Shown: positions 1 to 5,565 of the stretch, piece by piece | Layout of the letters: each line of letters begins with the position of its first letter | How positions within the stretch are numbered: the first letter of the stretch is position 1 | NCBI GenBank assembly: GCA_025998735.1 | Contig: BNWJ01000056.1 | Span: 1 to 8,367 of the forward strand | Direction: 5' to 3' | DNA: 8,367 bases | Source of the DNA: Alphaproteobacteria bacterium | GTDB taxonomy: Bacteria > Pseudomonadota > Alphaproteobacteria > UBA3830 | Made by a program: the position numbers and the translations under genes | The notes under the pieces: model-generated | Databases searched by the model: none | Told to the model about the DNA's origin: nothing | The model's input: only the letters and a program-made list of their open reading frames with translations

Positions 1-157
1 CAAAGACGTTTCTGATGAAAAAATACAAGAAATAGAAGATAAACTTAACAATCGACCACGGAAAGTGCTAAACTTCAAAACACCATTCGAGGTCTTCTGG
101 GCAAATGCTGGGGTTCCGCAAAATGATTACACTTCGTTTCTGAATGGGCGAATATAG
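1..157 (+). CDS. IS30-family transposase, C-terminal fragment (5' end outside window)
   Basis: Reading from position 2, 51 codons are open to a TAG at 155-157. The peptide carries the hallmark C-terminal block of IS30-family DDE transposases: a K-L-N-N-R-P-R-K-V-L segment, then K-T-P-F-E-V-F. In this family the block follows shortly after the catalytic Glu, which must lie left of the window together with the HTH and the first two Asp residues. The enzyme would catalyse cut-and-paste or circle-mediated transposition of its element. The C-terminal reading frame is intact, so there is no sign of decay in the visible part. The tail after the motif (about 20 residues, ending in G-R-I) is ordinary for the family. 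Identification of the family is firm; completeness of the element cannot be judged. Confidence 0.85.
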   Translation, partial: KDVSDEKIQEIEDKLNNRPRKVLNFKTPFEVFWANAGVPQNDYTSFLNGRI

Positions 158-161
158 TGTG

Positions 162-170
162 TGATATAAT
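162..170 (+). promoter_or_regulatory. Extended -10 promoter element facing out of the IS30 end
   Basis: The bases TGATATAAT form a perfect extended -10 element (TGn followed by TATAAT) five bases after the transposase stop. No good -35 hexamer sits 17 bases upstream, but extended -10 promoters can function without one. Transcription would start near 177 and run rightward into the small ORF at 200, and antisense to the truncated secreted-protein gene. Whether the element belongs to the IS or to the flanking DNA is not known. Confidence 0.45.
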
Positions 171-199
171 GCCAATAAGTATTGAAATAGGAGAGTATT

Positions 200-319
200 A
201 TGCACTGTAGGTATTGTGATCAACGTCGGCTTCTCTTGTATGTAAGGTCGTTGAGGATCACCTGCGCTTACAACTCCAAAATCTGCTACTGCCACCACGA
301 CAGAGCACGTGATGATTAA
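200..319 (+). CDS. Possible 39-aa Cys/His-rich peptide ORF
   Basis: This ATG is preceded by AGGAG at a six-base spacing and by the extended -10 element at 162-170, so it has better expression signals than most ORFs of this size. The 39-residue product has Cys at positions 3, 6, 27, 34 and 36, including an N-terminal C-R-Y-C and a C-terminal C-Y-C-H-H, and many Arg residues. It resembles no family I know. It overlaps on the opposite strand the start of a signal-peptide-encoding gene at 334, and the two cannot both be important coding regions. The Cys/His content could be a by-product of being antisense to that gene. I regard it as possible but unproven. Confidence 0.25.
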   Translation: MHCRYCDQRRLLLYVRSLRITCAYNSKICYCHHDRARDD

Positions 320-349
320 TTTATTTGCTTTCATTATCGAACTCTCCAT

Positions 350-697
350 TAATTAGTAAAAAAGCTGAGCGCTCTAAAAGCCATGCAAAAACCATCCCAT
401 TCAGGCAAAGCAATTTCAAAGCTCAAACTAAGGAAGAGTATATCACATTTTTTGCTAAGAATCAAGCAAAGTTGCATTATTTTTTGCAAAAGAATCCATT
501 TTGCACATATGGTATGAGTAGACCTCCTGGCGCGTCAAGAAAATTGTTATCGGTTCTTATATTATCTAAATCGACGTTTGATTTCTGTAGATCTCAAAAT
601 ATATTTGAAAAATTAAACAAAATTATATTTGTTTATAGTATCGTATTGCTGTTACTGATTGATCTATTGTTTGTTGATATGAAATAGGAGGAAGCCA
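350..697. other. Spacer of about 350 nt without a convincing gene
   Basis: A frame on the plus strand is open from a TTG at 325 to 687, but by manual count its GC content is nearly equal at the three codon positions (about 31, 33 and 30 percent). It lacks a ribosome site and its start overlaps the ribosome site of the minus-strand gene at 334. I therefore read it as non-coding. The AT-rich right part (600-690) probably carries the promoter of the gene at 698, but no -35/-10 pair is good enough to name. Confidence 0.5.
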
Positions 698-1417
698 ATG
701 AAGAAAATTGTTTTTGTGTGCATTGTACAGTGTGTGTTTATGACAAATGCCATGATTATTAATGCTAATTCTGATGATCATCGTATATGTTCAGAAAACA
801 GTCCAAGTAGAAAAGAGTACATTGATTCCCTTAGGAGGAATTTTATGACAGAGCTGCTGCCTGGAACATTTCATGAGTATGGCTCACATCCAGAAGATCG
901 TCCGAGTAGGATGAACAGAATGGACATATTAATGATGCCTGAGAAATTTCGTTGCATATTTGCAAGAGGTGTTGCGTATCTCAATGGAAAAATGATTGGA
1001 TCAGATCTGAGCTTTTCGATTTGTGTGAGTTTAGTTCAGCAAAATGTAGGGAAAAACTGGCATTTTCTAAAAAAACCATATGGACTAACCGCAATGCAGG
1101 AAAATGACCCGGAGTATAAAGTAGAGGAGTCTGTTTCCATCTACGATGCCAATGTTCATTTCATGAATTGCCTCAATAGAATTCAACCTGTAAAAAATTC
1201 TCCATCGCTGGAACATGCGATGTGCACTTTGGTAAAAGATGCGGTATCATCCTATTGGTACGGATATTGGAGAGATTTTATGAAAACAAGGGATTATGAA
1301 GAAGATGAATCTCTGGAAAATCAAAGCGCACTTGGTGAAAACAACATCCACAACGTATACAGACCATATTGGTATAAGTATTGGAAAAGCCGTTACCATC
1401 GGAATGGAAGATTTTAG
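698..1417 (+). CDS. Secreted protein of unknown function with duplicated YWYxYW motif
   Basis: A 239-aa protein with a strong ribosome site (AGGAGG, 7 nt before ATG). The N-terminus M-K-K-I-V-F-V plus a hydrophobic run to about residue 20 is a signal peptide; cleavage could follow N-A at 18 or N-A at 23. The mature part is rich in Met, Tyr, Asn and charged residues and has five Cys (31, 86, 109, 158, 176) that could form disulfides in the periplasm or outside the cell. Near the C-terminus an aromatic motif occurs twice: Y-W-Y-G-Y-W-R at 186-192 and Y-W-Y-K-Y-W-K at 224-230, separated by an acidic, Asn-rich linker; the tail is basic (ending R-N-G-R-F). There is no transmembrane anchor after the signal peptide. 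I do not recognise the family. It stands alone on this strand and converges on the methyltransferase gene with a 39-nt gap. A secreted effector or surface protein is possible but unsupported by any domain. Confidence 0.8.
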   Translation: MKKIVFVCIVQCVFMTNAMIINANSDDHRICSENSPSRKEYIDSLRRNFMTELLPGTFHEYGSHPEDRPSRMNRMDILMMPEKFRCIFARGVAYLNGKMIGSDLSFSICVSLVQQNVGKNWHFLKKPYGLTAMQENDPEYKVEESVSIYDANVHFMNCLNRIQPVKNSPSLEHAMCTLVKDAVSSYWYGYWRDFMKTRDYEEDESLENQSALGENNIHNVYRPYWYKYWKSRYHRNGRF

Positions 1418-1439
1418 TTTTCATCAAGGTCCATTTGTT

Positions 1440-1456
1440 ATATGCGCATGCCATAT
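1440..1456. terminator. Short hairpin between convergent genes
   Basis: ATATG, a seven-base loop and CATAT form a 5-bp stem lying exactly between the ends of the two convergent genes (1417 on + and 1457 on -). It is AT-rich and has no proper T-run on either strand, so it is at best a weak bidirectional terminator. Confidence 0.2.
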
Positions 1457-2344
1457 TTACAAAAGTTTTCTTGAAAGAATAAGAACGGCGCTTTCCAAAT
1501 CCAGAATTTCGTCGATTGTTATGGGAGATATGTCGTTTTCCTCCCTTGAAATATAAAAACGAAATCCAAGAGCATGCAAGTTATTTAATTCAGTTCGCAC
1601 ATCGGTATTTTTCGAAGATTCTGCGTTATCAAACATGAATACTACTTTGATGTTGCTGTGTTCCAGGATTCGTGAAGCGCCGCCAAGAATTAGAAACTCA
1701 AGTCCCGGAACATCGATTGTCAGAAGATCGATCGCCCTCATTTCCTCCTTCATTTCATCGTCCAGAGTATTGCAGTCAACTTTTATCATGTCTGGTTTTG
1801 TATAGGTGCCATCTGCCAACTTAGACATCGTGAAATAATCCTCTATGCTGCATTCTCCACTGGCGCTGGAAACGGCAATATTCTTTAACACACAATGCGA
1901 TTCTAGATCGTTGATAATGATGTTTTTCCTCAGATACAAAAATATAGACGGGTTTGGTTCCAGGCAATATATCCTGCCGTCTTCTTTTAGCATCTTCCCC
2001 AAAAGTACCGAGTTGTAGCCAAAATTGGAGCCAACTTCCACTGTTATGCCATTACTATTGCATAAATCATCAATTGTTTCTGAAAATATAGATTTTACCG
2101 TTCCTAAAAATCGCAATTGTTGTCCGATTAGCGGATCATCTTCTCTTATTATGAGTGGATAATTGTCTTTTGCACAAGTAATAACAAATCCATTGCCAAT
2201 GGAGACTTCTCCCCTAAGCCTCGGAACCAAATTGATTATGTATTTAGTTCTCTCCAAGAACAGGAGTCCCAAAAACACCACAAATAAAATGATAAGTGCT
2301 ATCCAAAACGATCTGTTCTTTGAAAACAGTGTTGAAATGTTCAT
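1457..2344 (-). CDS. Membrane-anchored FkbM-family SAM-dependent methyltransferase
   Basis: A 295-aa protein. The start at 2344 is chosen because AGGAG lies 7 nt before it; a further in-frame ATG at 2377 lacks such a site. Residues 13-30 form one transmembrane helix flanked by K/R on the N-terminal side, so the catalytic part may be tethered to the inner membrane. The SAM-binding motif I is V-E-V-G-S-N-F-G-Y at 102-110 (the FkbM E/D-x-G-x-N-x-G signature). The next strand ends C-L-E-P-N-P at 127-132, where the acidic residue would bind the SAM ribose. The second family signature is I-D-V-P-G-L-E at 210-216, where most relatives have D-V-E-G. These enzymes O-methylate sugars, polyketides or other glycans; the substrate here is unknown. 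It follows the PBP on the same strand after about 250 nt and may share its transcript, although the spacer leaves room for its own promoter. Confidence 0.85.
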   Translation of the reverse strand: MNISTLFSKNRSFWIALIILFVVFLGLLFLERTKYIINLVPRLRGEVSIGNGFVITCAKDNYPLIIREDDPLIGQQLRFLGTVKSIFSETIDDLCNSNGITVEVGSNFGYNSVLLGKMLKEDGRIYCLEPNPSIFLYLRKNIIINDLESHCVLKNIAVSSASGECSIEDYFTMSKLADGTYTKPDMIKVDCNTLDDEMKEEMRAIDLLTIDVPGLEFLILGGASRILEHSNIKVVFMFDNAESSKNTDVRTELNNLHALGFRFYISREENDISPITIDEILDLESAVLILSRKLL

Positions 2345-2367
2345 GGTAAACTCCTGTACTATGTTAT

Positions 2368-2562
2368 ATGAATACATACAATTCGTTACAAAACAGTGAA
2401 TTTAATGGAAATTTTTCGAATGAACCACTAATTCCGCATCAAGTTTGGAACATTTTTGCACAAAAAGCACAAGATGACATAAATAATCAGATTTATAGTG
2501 GAGCCAGTAAAGAATCGCTTCAACGGTGGTTGCGTGGTCATGAGAAGCATGTCCAGCTTTGA
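2368..2562 (+). CDS. Possible 64-aa hydrophilic ORF in the PBP-methyltransferase spacer
   Basis: The predicted peptide is soluble, rich in Asn, Gln and Ser, with a C-terminal half that looks helical (residues 30-64). By manual count GC is about 48 percent at codon position 1 and about 30 percent at positions 2 and 3, and purines exceed half at position 1, which is coding-like. Against it: there is no ribosome site before the ATG, it starts only 23 nt from the divergent methyltransferase start, it runs through an imperfect inverted repeat (2494-2588), and it is fully antisense to the competing ORF at 2602-2402. No family recognised. Confidence 0.28.
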   Translation: MNTYNSLQNSEFNGNFSNEPLIPHQVWNIFAQKAQDDINNQIYSGASKESLQRWLRGHEKHVQL

Positions 2563-2602
2563 CGCGATCCAAAAACGAGTCCACTATAGTTTGGTATATC
2601 AT
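2402..2602 (-). CDS. Possible 66-aa ORF overlapping the PBP stop (ATGA)
   Basis: Its ATG (2602-2600) overlaps the PBP stop TGA (2601-2599) in an ATGA arrangement typical of translational coupling, and it lies on the same strand as the genes on either side. The 66-residue product is rich in His, Tyr and Cys, has no signal peptide or clear membrane helix, and matches nothing I know. Because the opposite-strand ORF at 2368-2562 shares codon position 1 with it, base composition at the three positions cannot separate the two; the purine bias slightly favours the other strand. The overlap may be accidental. Confidence 0.25.
   Translation of the reverse strand: MIYQTIVDSFLDRVKAGHASHDHATTVEAILYWLHYKSDYLCHLVLFVQKCSKLDAELVVHSKNFH
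2494..2588. repeat. 95-bp imperfect inverted repeat with TA-ended arms
   Basis: The outer arms are perfect 9-mers, TATAGTGGA (2494-2502) and TCCACTATA (2580-2588). In exact register inside them are ATCGC (2514-2518) with GCGAT (2564-2568), and TCAA (2520-2523) with TTGA (2559-2562). Near the centre GG-n-CATG pairs with CATG-n-CC around an AGAAG loop (2537-2553), shifted by four bases. It could be an RNA hairpin in the transcript between the PBP and the methyltransferase, or the relic of a small TA-targeting element. Confidence 0.4.
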
Positions 2603-4524
2603 CTAAGTATCTCGCTAATTCTTCTATGGCGTTTTTTGACAGATTTCGGCGCCTTGTTGTCTTTCGTTTCCTTGGATTCTTTCGCTTTTTGTGGTTTTTT
2701 TACAACTGTTTCATCCACATTCTTTTTATATCCGAATGCGGACAGCATGAACTCGCGCCACACCATTGCCGGAAGAAATCCACCATACATCTGGGAGCTC
2801 ATGGGAGTGTTGTCATCGTTTCCCAGCCAGACTCCCACAACCAGAGGTGCCGCAAAACCTATGAAACTGGAGTCGCGATTGTCGTTGCTGGTGCCGGTTT
2901 TTCCGTAGGCGACCACCGGCAGTTTCGCCTGACGTCCGGTGCCACTATCTACTACGGCTCGCAATAGGATCTTCATTTTGTCGCAAACTTCAGGTGCGAT
3001 TACTTCTTGGGGCCTTCTTATGTGTGACTTATATAGGTACTTTCCGCTTTGAGTGCGGATGCTTACTATTCCAAACGGATTCATTTTCTGGCCGTTTCTC
3101 ATAGTGGCGCCGAAACACGCAGTTATATCCAGTAGATTTACACCGCTAGCCCCAAGAGATGATGCAAGGTTATCTGTTATTTCAGTGGTAATTCCCAGCT
3201 CCTCAGCTTTCCTGATGATTTTACTCATGCCAACTTTTCGTGCGATTCTCACGGCAGATGTATTTACGGATTTGGCAAACGCCTCCAGCAGCGGAATATC
3301 GCCAATGCATCGGTGTCCGGTATTTTTCGGACTCCATCCTCCGACGGAAATCGGCATATCGCTTACCAGATCGTGCACGTCCATGCCACTTTCAAGAGCC
3401 GTCAGATATACGAAGTATTTAAATGCCGATCCGGAAGACCGGATTGCCATTACGCGATTGAATTGATTGGCGCCGTAAGTATGTCCGCCAACCATTGCCA
3501 GAACGGCGCCATGCTTGTCCAGCGCAATTAACGCCATCTGATTGGCTCGGTTCTTGAATCCGTGCTCCATCAGGACATTCCTTATGATGTAGGTGGCGTT
3601 TGCCTGCAATTTCGTATCGAGAGTTGTGCGAACAATGATGTCATCCTCATCGGCATACACCAGATCCTGCACCTGCTCCAAAGCCCAGTCGGTGAAGTAT
3701 CTGTTTTCGTCCATTGGTACCGATAACCGCGTCAATTTATCCTTCTGAATAAGTGCCTCTTTCATTTCGTTTTCGGAAATGTAGCCTTCGTCGCGCATAC
3801 ACGATAGAACCAGAGCCGCCCTCTGATCTGATTTTTCAGGATTATAAAACGGAGAATACATGGACGGAGCCCGCAGTACTCCCGCCAGTTTTGCTGCTTC
3901 GTATATGGTCAGCTGACGAGCTCTTTTGCCGAAATATCTGTAGGCAGCGGCATCTATGCCATAGGCGCATGATCCGAAATACACTCGGTTCAGATAGATG
4001 GATAGGATCTGTCTTTTAGTAAACTTATGCTCTAGCCAAAGCGCCAGAATAAACTCCTGCACCTTTCTCTTGAGTGATTTATTAGCAGACAGAAACAAAT
4101 TCTTGGCCAATTGCTGCGTGAGTGTGGATCCCCCCTGCACAACTCTGCGATTTATAATGTTTGTGTACAGAGCTCGCAGGATTCCCAGGAAATCCACTCC
4201 GCAATGGTTGTAGAAGCGCTTGTCTTCGACGGCTACGACGGCGTTTCCAACATGTTTCGGAAGATTTTTCACATCCACGACTTCGCGGAACAAATCGCCG
4301 TAGGTCGCAATGGCTTTTCCATTACGATCTTCGAAAACTATACTTGCGCGACGCCCTTTGGTCTCGAGATTGTTCACGTCTGGCAGATCATGCATGAAAA
4401 ACAGAAACAGGAAAAATCCCGAGATAAATAAAAATATAGAAGAGATAATTATAAATCTTAAAAACCATCTTTTTTTGCCAGAAAACTTGGTTTTTGCGGA
4501 TTTACCAGATATTCTTCGGGCCAT
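2599..4524 (-). CDS. Class A (bifunctional) penicillin-binding protein, PBP1A-like
   Basis: A 641-aa inner-membrane enzyme that polymerises lipid II glycan chains and cross-links them in the periplasm. A basic N-terminus is followed by one transmembrane helix at 22-44. The glycosyltransferase family 51 domain shows its motifs in order: V-E-D-K-R-F-Y-N-H with catalytic E100; G-G-S-T-L-T-Q-Q-L-A-K-N at 131-142; R-K-V-Q-E at 153-157; and I-L-x-x-Y-L-N-x-x-Y-F-G at 173-184. The transpeptidase domain has S-A-F-K at 366-369 (acyl-Ser366), S-V-N at 419-421 and K-T-G-T at 542-545, so both activities look intact. There is no OB-like insert between the domains, which explains a length shorter than the roughly 750-850 aa of many proteobacterial PBP1A enzymes. 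The tail from about 609 is Lys/Arg-rich and probably disordered. The start ATG overlaps the stop of an upstream small ORF (TAATG) and has no clear ribosome site of its own, suggesting coupled translation. Confidence 0.95.
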   Translation of the reverse strand: MARRISGKSAKTKFSGKKRWFLRFIIISSIFLFISGFFLFLFFMHDLPDVNNLETKGRRASIVFEDRNGKAIATYGDLFREVVDVKNLPKHVGNAVVAVEDKRFYNHCGVDFLGILRALYTNIINRRVVQGGSTLTQQLAKNLFLSANKSLKRKVQEFILALWLEHKFTKRQILSIYLNRVYFGSCAYGIDAAAYRYFGKRARQLTIYEAAKLAGVLRAPSMYSPFYNPEKSDQRAALVLSCMRDEGYISENEMKEALIQKDKLTRLSVPMDENRYFTDWALEQVQDLVYADEDDIIVRTTLDTKLQANATYIIRNVLMEHGFKNRANQMALIALDKHGAVLAMVGGHTYGANQFNRVMAIRSSGSAFKYFVYLTALESGMDVHDLVSDMPISVGGWSPKNTGHRCIGDIPLLEAFAKSVNTSAVRIARKVGMSKIIRKAEELGITTEITDNLASSLGASGVNLLDITACFGATMRNGQKMNPFGIVSIRTQSGKYLYKSHIRRPQEVIAPEVCDKMKILLRAVVDSGTGRQAKLPVVAYGKTGTSNDNRDSSFIGFAAPLVVGVWLGNDDNTPMSSQMYGGFLPAMVWREFMLSAFGYKKNVDETVVKKPQKAKESKETKDNKAPKSVKKRHRRISEILR

Positions 4525-4640
4525 TAGGCATCCAAATTAACAACATTCAGGGTGCTTTCCTGAGTAAATTCTCGATATGGCTCAGTTGGCGTCTTTACGG
4601 ATCTATTTTTCTCTTTGATGGACACTTCATGATTCTCCAT
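4524..4640 (-). CDS. Putative 38-aa leader ORF translationally coupled to the PBP gene
   Basis: The ATG at 4640 opens a 38-codon frame, preceded by an in-frame TAA, and its own TAA (4526-4524) shares one base with the PBP ATG (4524-4522): TAATG. The peptide begins M-E-N-H-E-V-S-I and ends V-N-L-D-A; it is hydrophilic with no membrane segment and no family I recognise. No good ribosome site precedes it, which weakens the case. The PBP start also lacks a ribosome site, so reinitiation from this ORF would explain how the PBP is translated. Alternatives are a chance frame or a remnant of a longer gene. Confidence 0.4.
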   Translation of the reverse strand: MENHEVSIKEKNRSVKTPTEPYREFTQESTLNVVNLDA

Positions 4641-4669
4641 GGATTCAACTTAAAACATTAACGGCGTGT

Positions 4670-4682
4670 ATTGTACTACAAT
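4670..4682. promoter_or_regulatory. 13-bp palindrome ATTGTA-C-TACAAT upstream of the PBP leader ORF
   Basis: A perfect 6+1+6 palindrome ends 30 nt before the leader ORF start at 4640. On the minus strand it contains TACAAT, a fair -10 hexamer, without a matching -35. It could be an operator over the promoter, but one or two such palindromes are expected by chance in a window of this size. Confidence 0.25.
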
Positions 4683-4776
4683 TGTGCTTGCCATACACGT
4701 TTTTTATGCTTCGCTATGACCGCATTGGTATGTGAGCTGTATTTGTGAAAAATACATAATTTAACTGAGAATAAAG

Positions 4777-4800
4777 AAAAAAGCCAACTTCTCATCTTGG
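4777..4800 (-). terminator. Weak intrinsic terminator candidate downstream of the XRE gene
   Basis: On the minus strand CCAA, a nine-base loop and TTGG are followed, after one base, by TTTTTTCTTTATT. The stem is only 4 bp, but the T-run is good and it lies in the right place to end the XRE transcript, about 110 nt after the stop. Confidence 0.3.
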
Positions 4801-4820
4801 ATGTCTAAAGTAAACGGATC

Positions 4821-4897
4821 CAGCGTCACGCTGAGTGGTTGATCGACTATCCTAAAATGCAAAACATTTAAGATAGTCGAGATGGTCTTTCAGAAAG
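4821..4897 (-). other. Three tandem hairpins in the 3' flank of the XRE gene
   Basis: On the minus strand, reading away from the XRE stop: CTTTC-t-GAAAG (4897-4887); then a long stem in which TCGACTATC and its complement (4880-4872 and 4851-4843) enclose a further bulged stem of 6 bp with a CAAAA-type loop; then CAGCG-tga-CGCTG (4833-4821). None is followed by a T-run, so this is not a standard terminator. It may be a structured 3' UTR, a small RNA, or simply stable transcript-end structures upstream of the T-run at 4777-4782. Confidence 0.4.
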
Positions 4898-4906
4898 ATG
4901 CCTAAG

Positions 4907-5344
4907 CTACTGATCAGCTGTAGAATCAGTTTCAGAAACCGCAACAGCTTTCATAAGCTCCAAGATTCTCTTTCTTACGGATGCGTCGCTAATCTTATAA
5001 TAAACTCTCAGAAGATCTATAGACTCTTTTTTCTTACTGATGTCGACGTTATACGCGTTAGAGCTATCCTCATTCAACGTTTTTGTAGAATTTTCAAAAT
5101 CATCCGTAAAAAACGATATGTTCACATCGAGAAAGTTTGCAATGTTGTACAACATGCTTGCGCTCACTCTATTTGTACCTTTCTCGTATTTCTGGATTTG
5201 CTGGAATGTCACACCGAGATGCGTGCCAAGCTTATCCTGGCTTATGCCAAGAAGAGATCTTCGAAACTTTATTTTGTTTCCTATATAAGCATCTAAGTTT
5301 TTAGATGAATTTTTTGCTCTATCAATACTGTAATCAGATGACAT
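4907..5344 (-). CDS. XRE-family HTH transcriptional regulator, alphaproteobacterial type
   Basis: A 145-aa cytoplasmic DNA-binding protein. The ATG at 5344 is preferred because GGTAGG lies about 7-10 nt before it; the in-frame ATG at 5374 would add ten residues (M-L-S-C-C...) without a ribosome site. After a Ser/Asn-rich N-terminus of 18 residues comes a full HTH domain at about 21-75: I-G-N-K-I, then I-S-Q-D-K-L-G at 34-40, and the recognition part G-V-T-F-Q-Q-I-Q-K-Y-E-K-G-T-N-R at 44-59. This wording (FQQ-x-QKYEKG-x-NR) is characteristic of a repressor-like family common in alphaproteobacteria, including Ehrlichia EcxR. The C-terminal half (104-137) is charged and helical, probably for dimerisation. 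It is a single gene, 31 nt downstream of a short ORF on the same strand. Target genes are unknown. Confidence 0.88.
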   Translation of the reverse strand: MSSDYSIDRAKNSSKNLDAYIGNKIKFRRSLLGISQDKLGTHLGVTFQQIQKYEKGTNRVSASMLYNIANFLDVNISFFTDDFENSTKTLNEDSSNAYNVDISKKKESIDLLRVYYKISDASVRKRILELMKAVAVSETDSTADQ

Positions 5345-5375
5345 TATAAACCTACCAAAACAACAAGATAACAAA

Positions 5376-5531
5376 CTAAATTAATAAACCGATACATAAA
5401 TACAGGGGTATCCAATTCTCCAGAAAAGCCGATTTATTCAACTGGATCCACACGTCGGTGCGTGTCTCCCTGGCATTACTAAAAGACGCCCGTGATGCAA
5501 CCACTTCATAGCCTCTCGGGTCGAAGGCCAT
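5376..5531 (-). CDS. Small ORF (51 aa), possibly a disrupted gene with in-frame TGA upstream
   Basis: The frame from ATG 5531 to TAG 5378-5376 gives a 51-residue peptide beginning M-A-F-D-P-R-G-Y-E and ending in a hydrophobic C-I-G-L-L-I. The first 42 codons have about 60 percent GC at position 3, well above the surrounding DNA, which suggests real coding sequence. The ATG itself has no ribosome site, but AGGAAGG (5572-5566) lies 7 nt before an ATG at 5558 in the same frame. That start reads M-N-F-L-F-F, meets TGA, then I-P, then the ATG at 5531. Either the gene is inactivated by a nonsense codon, or translation starts at 5531 by reinitiation, or the peptide is a remnant of a longer protein. 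No family recognised. It precedes the XRE gene by 31 nt on the same strand. Confidence 0.35.
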   Translation of the reverse strand: MAFDPRGYEVVASRASFSNARETRTDVWIQLNKSAFLENWIPLYLCIGLLI

Positions 5532-5565
5532 AGGAATTCAGAAAAAAAGAAAATTCATAAGCAAA

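Larger units (their letters stand above)
1..175 (+). mobile_element. Right end of an IS30-family insertion sequence (approximate boundary)
   Basis: The transposase tail ends at 157, and IS30-type elements normally stop a few tens of bases after the transposase stop codon. The terminal inverted repeat cannot be identified because its left partner is off-window, so the boundary given is a guess between about 160 and 200. To the right, a signal-peptide-encoding gene start on the opposite strand runs towards the element, consistent with insertion into that gene. Confidence 0.5.
68..334 (-). pseudogene. 5' end of a secreted-protein gene, apparently truncated by the IS30 element
   Basis: The ATG at 334 follows GGAGAG (347-342) at good spacing; the in-frame ATG at 349 overlaps that ribosome site and is unlikely. 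The product begins M-K-A-N-K, then a hydrophobic stretch of about 17 residues ending V-V-S-A-G, followed by D-P-Q-R: a clear Sec signal peptide with likely cleavage after Ala or Gly near residue 24-25. After about 45-55 residues the frame runs antisense into the IS30 element and ends at a TGA at 68 inside the transposase gene. The real gene probably stopped at the insertion point (about 160-200) and its remainder may lie on the far side of the element. The mature region matches no family I recognise. The alternative is that this is a chance antisense ORF of the peptide at 200-319. Confidence 0.4.
4641..4906. other. Non-coding spacer between XRE regulator and PBP operon
   Basis: No frame longer than about 40 codons with a ribosome site was found here, and no tRNA-like fold. 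It contains three hairpins next to the XRE stop (4821-4897), a T-run preceded by a short stem (4777-4800, minus strand), and a 13-bp palindrome close to the PBP leader ORF. The promoter for the PBP transcript must lie here but has no clear consensus boxes. Confidence 0.5.

Noticed and set aside
325..687. 120-codon open frame (+) with a hydrophobic C-terminal stretch
   Set aside because: TTG start without a ribosome site, nearly equal GC at all three codon positions by hand count, and overlap with the ribosome site of the minus-strand gene at 334.
1296..1556. 86-codon plus-strand frame bridging two genes
   Set aside because: Out-of-frame shadow of the secreted-protein 3' end, then antisense to the methyltransferase; no ribosome site.
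3053..3466. 137-codon plus-strand frame inside the PBP gene
   Set aside because: Antisense shadow of the transpeptidase-domain coding sequence, which is certain from its catalytic motifs. The other plus-strand frames between 2626 and 4540 are rejected for the same reason.
4898..5296. 132-codon plus-strand frame
   Set aside because: Antisense to the XRE regulator, whose HTH motifs identify the true strand.
5450..5465. ACACG / CGTGT hairpin and GC-rich patch, considered as tmRNA, SRP RNA or RNase P RNA
   Set aside because: The invariant sequences of those RNAs are absent on both strands, and the patch reads as a coding-like frame instead.
5376..5558. TGA read as Trp or selenocysteine
   Set aside because: TGA ends the PBP and helicase genes in this window, and there is no selenocysteine-type hairpin evident after it; mutation or reinitiation is simpler.
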